A stretch of 27,782 nt of DNA. Origin: Caryophanales bacterium (GTDB lineage: Bacteria; Bacillota_I; Bacilli_A; RF39; UBA660). This document shows positions 21,807 through 27,782 of the stretch, piece by piece. A model generated the notes under the pieces. It saw nothing but the letters and a program-made list of their open reading frames with translations. It was not told where the DNA came from and did not search any database. How positions within the stretch are numbered: position 1 is the first letter of the stretch; each line of letters begins with the position of its first letter. The stretch covers positions 1 to 27,782 of the forward strand of contig JAEEZO010000026.1 in NCBI GenBank assembly GCA_016291895.1. Reading direction: 5' to 3'. The position numbers and the translations under genes are program-made.

Positions 21807-23195
21807 ATGAGATTATATAATACTTTAACAAGAACAGTTGAAGAATTTAAACCTATGAATGCGAATGTTGTTAAAATGTATACTTGTGGACCAACGGTAT
21901 ATCATTTTGCGCACATAGGAAACTTAAGAAGTTATATTCAAGAAGATATTTTAGAGAAATATTTAAGATATATTGGTTATCGTGTTGATCGTGTAATGAA
22001 TATAACAGATGTTGGTCATTTGACAAGTGATGGCGACACTGGTACAGATAAAATGGTAAATAGTGCCAAAAAAGAACATAAATCTGTACTTGATATTGCT
22101 AAATACTATACAGAGTGTTTCTTCAATGATTGTTGTAAGTTAAATATTCGTAAGCCAGATACAGTTGTACCCGCAACTAGTTTAATTGATCGTTATATTA
22201 TGATGATTGAAAAATTAATTAATGATGGTTATGCCTATCCAAGTGGAGGTAATATTTATTTTGATACTTCTAAATTAAAAGATTATTATGTATTAACTAA
22301 TCATAAAGAAGATGATTTAATGGTTGGGGTACGTGACGATGTAACAGAAGATACTAATAAACGTAATAAAGCAGACTTTGTTTTATGGTTTACTAAATCA
22401 AAATTTGAAGATCAAGAATTAAAATGGGATTCACCATGGGGAGTAGGTTATCCTGGTTGGCATATAGAATGTTCTGGTATCTCTACTAAATACCTAGGAG
22501 AATACCTTGATATTCACTGTGGAGGAGTAGATAATATTTTCCCTCATCACACTAATGAAATCGCTCAATCTGAGGCTTTCTTAGGCCATAAATGGTGTAA
22601 TTATTGGTTTCATGTAGAACACTTGAATGACAAAAATGGTAAAATGAGTAAAAGTAAAGGTGATATCTTAACCGTTGATACTTTAATAAACAAAGGATAT
22701 AATCCTTTATCATATCGTTATTTTGTTTTATCTAGTCATTATCAAAAACCACTTGAATTTAGTTATGAGAATTTAGATGGAGCCGAAAACGCTTATTTAA
22801 AACTAAAATCAAGAATCGCTAAGTTAAGTAATGATGGTAATATAGATCAAGAAAATTATGATTTATTTAATAATCAATTCTTAAAAGCAATGGATGATAA
22901 TTTAAATACATCACTAGCGTTAACAGTAATCTATGATCTATTAAAAAGTGATACAAATGATTTCACTAAGAGATTATTAATAGAAGACTTTGATAGTGTA
23001 CTTTCACTAGATCTTTTAAAAGAAGAAGAGAAAAAAGAAGTTGATGAAGAATACATTAATAAGAAGATCGAAGAAAGACGTATTGCTAAAACTAATAAAG
23101 ACTTTATGCTTGCAGATAAGATTAGAGATGAATTATTACAAGAAGGAATTAAACTTCTTGATACAAGAGAAGGAACTACATATGAGATTATGTAG
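21807..23195 (+). CDS. cysS: Cysteinyl-tRNA synthetase
   Basis: CysRS loads cysteine onto tRNA-Cys. The 462-residue class I enzyme has the HIGH-type motif H36-I-G-N39 and the K279-M-S-K-S283 loop. Zinc ligands that select cysteine are visible: C27 (TCGPTVY), Cys in HIECSGIS and His/Glu in PHHTNEIAQSE. The start at 21807 is used because GGAGG (21798-21802) precedes it and it aligns with the family N-terminus MRLYNT. The in-frame ATG at 21741 lies within the upstream terminator. Many Bacillota control this gene with a T-box, but the leader here leaves no room for one. Confidence 0.97.
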   Translation: MRLYNTLTRTVEEFKPMNANVVKMYTCGPTVYHFAHIGNLRSYIQEDILEKYLRYIGYRVDRVMNITDVGHLTSDGDTGTDKMVNSAKKEHKSVLDIAKYYTECFFNDCCKLNIRKPDTVVPATSLIDRYIMMIEKLINDGYAYPSGGNIYFDTSKLKDYYVLTNHKEDDLMVGVRDDVTEDTNKRNKADFVLWFTKSKFEDQELKWDSPWGVGYPGWHIECSGISTKYLGEYLDIHCGGVDNIFPHHTNEIAQSEAFLGHKWCNYWFHVEHLNDKNGKMSKSKGDILTVDTLINKGYNPLSYRYFVLSSHYQKPLEFSYENLDGAENAYLKLKSRIAKLSNDGNIDQENYDLFNNQFLKAMDDNLNTSLALTVIYDLLKSDTNDFTKRLLIEDFDSVLSLDLLKEEEKKEVDEEYINKKIEERRIAKTNKDFMLADKIRDELLQEGIKLLDTREGTTYEIM

Positions 23196-23208
23196 TTCTC
23201 TCTTTTTT
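23167..23208 (+). terminator. Intrinsic terminator of cysS
   Basis: GAACTACAT (23173-23181), 8-nt loop, ATGTAGTTC (23190-23198), extended by GAGA (23167-23170) / TCTC (23199-23202) with an AG bulge, then T6. The last codons and stop (23193-23195) of cysS lie inside it. Confidence 0.85.
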
Positions 23209-23214
23209 ATTTTG

Positions 23215-23235
23215 TTATTAACATTTTGTTAAAAA
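23215..23235. promoter_or_regulatory. Upstream copy of the putative NrtR operator
   Basis: TTATTAACAT (23215-23224), T, TTGTTAAAAA (23226-23235). It differs at two positions from the perfect 21-bp copy at 23313-23333 and ends 2 nt before the -35 of the NAD operon. Confidence 0.6.
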
Positions 23236-23237
23236 CA

Positions 23238-23266
23238 TTGACAAAGTAGTAATTATGTAGTATATT
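23238..23266 (+). promoter_or_regulatory. Promoter of the NAD salvage operon
   Basis: Consensus TTGACA (23238-23243), 17-nt spacer, TATATT (23261-23266). The predicted start near 23273 gives a leader of about 72 nt, the longest in the window. The leader contains AGAGAG (23277-23282) / CTCTCT (23291-23296), which can pair around an 8-nt loop. Confidence 0.7.
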
Positions 23267-23312
23267 ATAGTTGAAAAGAGAGAAAGAGAGCTCTCTAATA
23301 CTTAGATTTGTG

Positions 23313-23333
23313 TTATTAACAATTTGTTAATAA
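23313..23333. promoter_or_regulatory. Downstream, perfect copy of the putative NrtR operator
   Basis: TTATTAACAA (23313-23322), T, TTGTTAATAA (23324-23333): a perfect 21-bp palindrome with one central base. It lies about 40-60 nt after the predicted transcription start and touches the ribosome-binding site GAGGAGG (23334-23340). Its centre is 98 bp from that of the upstream copy. Confidence 0.7.
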
Positions 23334-23344
23334 GAGGAGGTTTT

Positions 23345-24070
23345 ATGAAAAGTTTACAAGTTGTTACACCACATATGGAATGCTTATTTAATTGCCCATT
23401 TTGTATTGCAAAAGCTCATAATCACGAAAACAATTTTATTGATTATTACCACAAGAAAAAAGAATTATGGCAAAAAAATTTTATTAACGTATTAAAAGAA
23501 AATCCTGATTTAGGTTATGTTGTTATTACTGGAACAAATGAACCTATGCAATCACCAGAGTGTGTACTTGATATCATTAATTTAACAAGAAAGTATCGAC
23601 CTGATATCAAAATTGAAATTCAAACTCGTTGGTACATAGAAAATGATTTATATAACAAATTAGATGTTGTTTGCTACAGTATTTCTAATTATTTCTACTT
23701 AGACAAGATTAAGCCAATGGGTAAAATTAGTCGATATGTCTTTATTTTAACAGATTCTTTTAACAATAAAACTTTACAAGATATTTTAGATATCATTCCA
23801 AAAGAAGTAACACAATTAACATTTAAAACATTACAAAATAGTATTACAAATGATACACCAATTGATGAATGGATTAATAAACATCGAATTGATCCTGAAA
23901 CCCTTAATAATTTAGAAAAAGATATTAAAACTTATCAAGGAGACTTATCTATTAGATTAGACAAGGATTGTATGACAGCAGATAATAGATATAAAGTCTT
24001 TAGAGAAGATGGAGATATCTATAATGACTGGGATGAACTTCCCAAAGAAAAATCAATGATAAAGAAATAG
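23345..24070 (+). CDS. Radical SAM protein heading the NAD salvage operon
   Basis: A 241-residue radical S-adenosylmethionine protein. C13-x3-C17-x2-C20 (ECLFNCPFC) is the canonical 4Fe-4S/SAM cluster motif, and G63-T-N-E66-P67 matches the GGE-type loop that holds SAM. The middle has the strand-helix alternation of the radical SAM barrel, without a SPASM extension. A fourth conserved-looking Cys sits near the C-terminus (RLDKDCMTADNRY). Its reaction is unknown. It is 13 nt before the nicotinamidase gene and shares the operon's promoter and operators, suggesting a role in nicotinamide/NAD metabolism, or an oxygen-sensitive step co-regulated with NAD. The ATG at 23345 follows GAGGAGG. Confidence 0.85.
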   Translation: MKSLQVVTPHMECLFNCPFCIAKAHNHENNFIDYYHKKKELWQKNFINVLKENPDLGYVVITGTNEPMQSPECVLDIINLTRKYRPDIKIEIQTRWYIENDLYNKLDVVCYSISNYFYLDKIKPMGKISRYVFILTDSFNNKTLQDILDIIPKEVTQLTFKTLQNSITNDTPIDEWINKHRIDPETLNNLEKDIKTYQGDLSIRLDKDCMTADNRYKVFREDGDIYNDWDELPKEKSMIKK

Positions 24071-24083
24071 AAAGGAGATTATT

Positions 24084-24659
24084 ATGAAAAGAATGGTATT
24101 TGTTGTTGATATGATTAATGGATTTTGCAAGAGAGGCCCTCTTGCAAATCCAAAAGCTATGGAGATGGTTCCATTATTGCATGACTTTTTAGAAAACTTT
24201 GATGGTGAAAAAATAGAAGCTAGGGATGCGCATACAGAAGATTCAGTAGAATTCTTAATATATCCTATTCATGCTTTAAAAGATGACTATGAAAGTGAAG
24301 GTATTGATGAATTAAAAGATGTTTTATCTGGAGCTAAAATCTTTTATAAAAACTCTACTGATTTAACCGTTATTCCAGGTTTTATCGAATATATTCTTAA
24401 AGAAAAACCAGATGAAATAACAATCACTGGTTGTTGTACAGATATTTGTATTATGCAATATGCCTTGACACTAAAAGCCCTATTTAATCAATATAATATA
24501 GCTTGTGATATAATAATATATGACAACTTAGTTGATACTTATGATAGCCCTGACCATAATAGAAATTATTATCAAGAAGCAGCTCTTAATTTAATGAGAA
24601 ATGCAGGTATTATTGTTAAACATTATGAACAAAATAAAGTTATAAAGAAGGTGAATTAA
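24084..24659 (+). CDS. pncA: Nicotinamidase (isochorismatase-like cysteine hydrolase)
   Basis: It hydrolyses nicotinamide to nicotinate and ammonia, the entry to the Preiss-Handler salvage route. The 191-residue protein has the likely triad D9 (VVDMINGF), K89 (FYKNSTD) and C118 (TGCCTDIC). The metal site reads D48-A-H50...E56...H63, the Asp-His-Glu-His arrangement of the streptococcal nicotinamidases, rather than the D-x-H-x3-H of the E. coli/mycobacterial type. Position directly before pncB (1-nt gap) supports the assignment; other amidohydrolases of the superfamily are less likely. AAAGGAG precedes the ATG. Confidence 0.9.
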   Translation: MKRMVFVVDMINGFCKRGPLANPKAMEMVPLLHDFLENFDGEKIEARDAHTEDSVEFLIYPIHALKDDYESEGIDELKDVLSGAKIFYKNSTDLTVIPGFIEYILKEKPDEITITGCCTDICIMQYALTLKALFNQYNIACDIIIYDNLVDTYDSPDHNRNYYQEAALNLMRNAGIIVKHYEQNKVIKKVN

Positions 24660-24660
24660 G

Positions 24661-26115
24661 ATGAAAAATAATGAAACAATGATTGTTGATATGTATGAAT
24701 TACCTATGAGTCAAACATACTTTGATACGGGAGATAAAGATACTTATGTATATTTTGATGTCTTCTTTAGAAAGAATCCTTTTAATGGTGGTTACACTGT
24801 ATCAGGGGGACTTGATAACATTATTGATTTTATTAATAATTTTCAATATACAGATTCTGATATTGAATATTTAAGAAGTTTAAATAAATATAGTGAAGAA
24901 TTCTTAAGTCAGTTAAAAGGAACAAGATTTACCGGAGACTTATATATGGTTCCTGATGGAACAATCGTTTTCCCTAATGAACCAGTTTTGACTGTAAGAG
25001 CGAAAACAATGGAAGCACAACTATTGGAAACGGCTTTATTACATCATTTTAATACAGGATCTCTTATTACTACAGCAGCTAAAAGAATAACTAATGAAGC
25101 AGGAGATGTTCCTGTTATTGAAGGAGATGATTCAGCATCTGTAATGGAATTTGGTGCTAGAAGATCCCTTAATCCAATGGAATCTGCTAAATATGGCTAT
25201 ATTGGTGGATGTGTTGGAACTTCACTTGTTAAAGCAGGAAAAGAATATAATATTCCTATTTTGGGAACGATGGCTCATTCTTTAGTAACGTTTTATGAGA
25301 ATGAAGAAACTGCTTTTAGAAACTTTGCTAAAAGTAATCCAAATGATTGTGTTTTCTTAGTTGATACATATGATACCTTAAGAGAAGGTGTTCCTAACGC
25401 TATTAAAGTTGCTAATGAATATTTAAAACCTAATAATATTAAATTTAAAGGAATAAGAATTGATAGTGGAGATCTTGCTTATTTATCTAAAGAAGCTAGA
25501 AAGATGCTTGATGAAGCAGGATATACTGATACCGGTATTTGCTTATCAAATGGTCTTAATGAATATACTATTGCGGAATTAAAGAAACAAGGAGCTAAAT
25601 TTAACTCTTTAGGAGTTGGTGATAATATTGCGCAACCTCTTGATCGTGTTGGTGGGGTTTATAAATTAGTGGCTATAGAAAGAGATAATCAAATAATTCC
25701 TCGTATTAAAGTAAGTAATGATAGTATTAAAACGATTAATCCTGGTTATAAAAAATTATATCGTTTCTATGACAAAGATACAGGATATGCTTTAGGTGAT
25801 GTTGTTGCTTTATATGATGAAATAATTGATAAAGATAAATATACTTTAATTCATCCAATTGATACATGGAAAACAAAAGAAATAATTAATTATGTTGTTC
25901 GTGAATTACAAGTACCAATCTTTAAAGGAGGAACTCTTGTTTATCAAGAACCAACTGTTACTGAAAAAAGAGATTATTGTAATAAAGAGTTTAAAACATT
26001 ATATCCAGAGATTACAAGACTTTCTAATCCTCATGAATATTATGTTGATTTATCAAAAGAATTATTAGATTTAAAAAATAAAATGATTAATGAACATCGA
26101 GAAAGGAATAATTAA
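24661..26115 (+). CDS. pncB: Nicotinate phosphoribosyltransferase
   Basis: It joins nicotinate and PRPP to form nicotinate mononucleotide, with ATP hydrolysis. The 484-residue protein has DTGDKDTYVYFDVFFRKNPFNGGYTVSGGL at the N-terminus, G202-T-M-A-H206-S, where His206 is a candidate for the phosphorylated residue, the PRPP region VDTYDTLREGVPNAI, and RIDSGDLAYLS. It belongs to the longer Gram-positive group. It is separated from pncA by one base and from nadE by two, so all are translated from one message. Confidence 0.95.
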   Translation: MKNNETMIVDMYELPMSQTYFDTGDKDTYVYFDVFFRKNPFNGGYTVSGGLDNIIDFINNFQYTDSDIEYLRSLNKYSEEFLSQLKGTRFTGDLYMVPDGTIVFPNEPVLTVRAKTMEAQLLETALLHHFNTGSLITTAAKRITNEAGDVPVIEGDDSASVMEFGARRSLNPMESAKYGYIGGCVGTSLVKAGKEYNIPILGTMAHSLVTFYENEETAFRNFAKSNPNDCVFLVDTYDTLREGVPNAIKVANEYLKPNNIKFKGIRIDSGDLAYLSKEARKMLDEAGYTDTGICLSNGLNEYTIAELKKQGAKFNSLGVGDNIAQPLDRVGGVYKLVAIERDNQIIPRIKVSNDSIKTINPGYKKLYRFYDKDTGYALGDVVALYDEIIDKDKYTLIHPIDTWKTKEIINYVVRELQVPIFKGGTLVYQEPTVTEKRDYCNKEFKTLYPEITRLSNPHEYYVDLSKELLDLKNKMINEHRERNN

Positions 26116-26117
26116 TT

Positions 26118-26858
26118 ATGTTTAATGCGAATGAAGAAGTAAATAAAATATGTGAATTTGTAAGAGATTATTATCAAAAAAGTAATTTAACAGGAGCAGT
26201 TGTTGGAATAAGTGGTGGCAAAGATAGTGCAGTAGTTGCTGCTCTTCTTGTAAAAGCCTTAGGTCCAGAAAATGTTGTTGGTGTAGCCTTACCATGTCAC
26301 TCTAAAGACGAAGACTTAAATGATGCTATTATGTTAAGCGAATATTATGGCTTTAAACTAATTAAACTTGATTTAACAAGTACATATGATAGTTTTGTTA
26401 ATGAAGTAGAAAATGTTACGGGAAGTAATGATTATGATAACGCTAATATTAATTTAAAACCAAGATTACGTATGAGTAGTTTATATTATGTAGCTAGTAT
26501 GTTATCAACAAATGGTAAACGCTTTATTGTAGCAGGTACAAGCAATAAGAGTGAATTATTTGTAGGATACTTCACCAAAGGTGGAGATTCAACTCATGAC
26601 TTTGAAGTAATTAGTGATTTCACAGTATCTGAAGTAATAAAGATAGGAGAAGAATTAAAAGTACCAGAAAAAGTTCTTTATAAGGCCCCTTCTGATGGAT
26701 TATCAGGTAAAACAGATGAAGATAACTTAGGAGTTACTTATCAAGCTATTGAAGATTATATTTATGGAAAAGAACTTGATTCTGAAACACAAGCTAAAAT
26801 AAAAAAATTACATGATAATAATCAACATAAATTTAATATGCCAGCATATCGTAGGTGA
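26118..26858 (+). CDS. nadE: NH3-dependent NAD+ synthetase
   Basis: It amidates nicotinate adenine dinucleotide to NAD+ with ATP. The 246-residue protein has the ATP pyrophosphatase loop I-S32-G-G-K-D-S37, AGTSNKSELFVGYFTKGGDSTHDFEVISD and the C-terminal PSDGLSGKTDEDNLGVTY. The glutaminase (nitrilase) domain of the long form is absent, so it uses free ammonia, which nicotinamidase supplies in part. The missing step between PncB and this enzyme, NadD, is not in the window. It ends with TGA. Confidence 0.96.
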   Translation: MFNANEEVNKICEFVRDYYQKSNLTGAVVGISGGKDSAVVAALLVKALGPENVVGVALPCHSKDEDLNDAIMLSEYYGFKLIKLDLTSTYDSFVNEVENVTGSNDYDNANINLKPRLRMSSLYYVASMLSTNGKRFIVAGTSNKSELFVGYFTKGGDSTHDFEVISDFTVSEVIKIGEELKVPEKVLYKAPSDGLSGKTDEDNLGVTYQAIEDYIYGKELDSETQAKIKKLHDNNQHKFNMPAYRR

Positions 26859-26861
26859 GCT

Positions 26862-27686
26862 ATGTATTCGAGTGAAGAAGAATTCTTAGCGCATTATGAT
26901 CCTAATAAATATGAAAGATTATCAATGTCTACTGATATCTTAATATTTAGTGTATCGGATAAAGAAAAGAATAATTATCGTAAAAGTAATGAAAAGGTAA
27001 TGAGTATCTTACTTGTTAAAAGAGATAATTATCCATATAAGGATAGATGGTGTCTTCCTGGAGGATTCTTAGATCCTAAAAAAGAAACCTTATTGGATTC
27101 TGCTAAGAGAGTATTAAAAAATGAAACAAACTTAGAAGATATTTATTTAGAACAATTATATACTTTTGATTGTTTAAATAGAGATCCTAGAATGCGTGTA
27201 TTATCAACTACTTTTATGGCCTTAATTGATAAAAATGAACTATTAAGTATGATTAATGAAAAATCAAGTTGGTTTAATATTGAAAATATTGATAATAAAG
27301 ACAATTTAGTAACAATAACACTAAGTAATGGAATTGATACATTAAAGTTTTCAGTTCGTAAAACCTTAATTAGTAAAACAACTAATAACTATGAATATCA
27401 TAAAGAAAAGAGTATTCTTGCTTTTGACCATGAAAGTGTTATTGTTTGTGGAATCGATCGAATTAGAAATAAAATAAGAGATACAGATATTATCTTTAAT
27501 TTATTACCTAAGTATTTTACTTTAGGTGATGTTCAAAGAATCTATGAAACAATTCTTAATAAGAAATTATTAGATCCTGCATTTAGAAGAATAATCAAAG
27601 ATAAAGTAATAAAAACAGATATAATTAAAAGTGATGGAGGACATCGACCATCAATTATGTATAAATATAAGGAGAATATAAAATAA
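26862..27686 (+). CDS. nrtR: NrtR-type transcriptional regulator (Nudix sensor plus winged helix)
   Basis: A 274-residue fusion of an N-terminal Nudix domain (about 20-160) and a C-terminal winged helix (about 195-270, LLPKYFTLGDVQRIYETILNKKLLDPAFRRIIKDKV). This is the layout of NrtR, which represses NAD genes and is released by ADP-ribose. The Nudix box is degraded: where active enzymes have REU-x-EE-x-GU, it reads R-V-L-K-N-E-T-N-L, losing two catalytic acids and the Gly, so it should bind but not hydrolyse. It is the fifth gene of the operon and the likely ligand of the two 21-bp palindromes upstream of the operon. Confidence 0.9.
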   Translation: MYSSEEEFLAHYDPNKYERLSMSTDILIFSVSDKEKNNYRKSNEKVMSILLVKRDNYPYKDRWCLPGGFLDPKKETLLDSAKRVLKNETNLEDIYLEQLYTFDCLNRDPRMRVLSTTFMALIDKNELLSMINEKSSWFNIENIDNKDNLVTITLSNGIDTLKFSVRKTLISKTTNNYEYHKEKSILAFDHESVIVCGIDRIRNKIRDTDIIFNLLPKYFTLGDVQRIYETILNKKLLDPAFRRIIKDKVIKTDIIKSDGGHRPSIMYKYKENIK

Positions 27687-27782
27687 TGGAGCTATTTGAT
27701 ATTGTTGATAAAGATCGTAAACCTTTAGGATACACTAAAGAAAGACATGAAGAGTTACTTGATAACGAATATAATGTTGGTG
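27686..27782 (+). CDS. Nudix hydrolase / IPP-isomerase-like protein, N-terminal fragment
   Basis: Starts at ATG 27686, sharing a base with the nrtR stop (TAATG), with AGGAG upstream at about 27669, and runs off the window. The 32 visible residues begin MELFDIVDKDRKPLGYTKERHE, the typical N-terminus of YfcD/isopentenyl-diphosphate-isomerase-like Nudix proteins (ELxDIVDxxxxPLG). The Nudix box itself is beyond the edge, so neither activity nor substrate can be told. As the sixth gene of the NAD operon it might remove a nucleotide by-product, but that is inference. Confidence 0.7.
   Translation, partial: MELFDIVDKDRKPLGYTKERHEELLDNEYNVG

Noticed and set aside
23041..23232. Second plus-strand frame across the end of cysS
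   Set aside because: Overlaps the cysS C-terminus out of frame and continues through the terminator.
24084..27686. De novo NAD synthesis genes
   Set aside because: Only salvage steps (pncA, pncB, nadE) are present; nothing resembling nadA, nadB or nadC was seen.
1..27782. CRISPR arrays, tRNA or rRNA genes, insertion sequences, prophage
   Set aside because: No evenly spaced repeats, cloverleaf-like or ribosomal sequences, transposase motifs or phage structural genes were seen on either strand.

Overview
The window is AT-rich (clearly well under 35% G+C by eye), gene-dense bacterial chromosome. Ribosome-binding sites are GGAGG or GGTGAT, and TGA is used as a stop (prfA, the TagO/WecA-type gene, nadE) while Trp is always TGG, so the standard bacterial code applies and this is not a UGA=Trp mycoplasma. 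MurA, a TagO/WecA-type enzyme and an S66 LD-carboxypeptidase point to a walled cell. The rpoE (RNA polymerase delta) gene, DUF1146, long-form HPF and the gene order point to a reduced-genome, uncultured-type Bacilli/Bacillota lineage (RF39/RFN20/Erysipelotrichia-like). That placement is inference.

Layout. (1) 1-9034: the 3' end of a DUF1934-like gene, then rpoE-prfA-prmC, a single-pass membrane protein with a K/D/E/P linker, fba-murA, rpmE, rpiB-DUF1146, tagO/wecA, a cold-shock-domain gene and hpf. Much of this echoes the Bacillus rpoE/fba/murZ/rpmE/prfA/prmC/rpiB and tagO/hpf/secA neighbourhoods, shuffled and condensed. (2) 9132-14356: secA without prfB after it, an HD hydrolase plus two GNAT acetyltransferases, a hypothetical gene and a Nudix hydrolase. 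(3) 14382-21731: accessory genes. These are a membrane-anchored phosphodiester glycosidase (the only minus-strand gene), a divergent hypothetical plus MccF-like S66 peptidase, a DUF6935-like gene overlapping a membrane protein, an orphan zeta-toxin-like kinase and a YfcC-like permease. (4) 21807-23195: cysS. (5) 23345-end: an NAD salvage operon of radical SAM protein, nicotinamidase, pncB, NH3-dependent nadE, an NrtR-type Nudix/winged-helix regulator and a final Nudix gene cut by the window edge.

The NAD operon is the most interesting part. Its promoter is flanked by two copies of a 21-bp A/T-rich palindrome, one just upstream of the -35 and one next to the ribosome-binding site, so NrtR probably autoregulates the operon. 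A radical SAM enzyme with no obvious place in nicotinamide salvage is its first gene.

Transcription is very compact. Intrinsic terminators often contain the stop codon of the gene they end. The T-tract often runs into an extended -10 (TGnTATAAT-like) of the next gene, and predicted start sites lie only about 10-15 nt before the start codon. This repeated geometry was used to correct several start codons (2759, 6442, 11714, 13425, 16150, 21807, 23345). No rRNA, tRNA, CRISPR array, insertion sequence or prophage was seen, and no gene-free stretch exceeds 300 bases.
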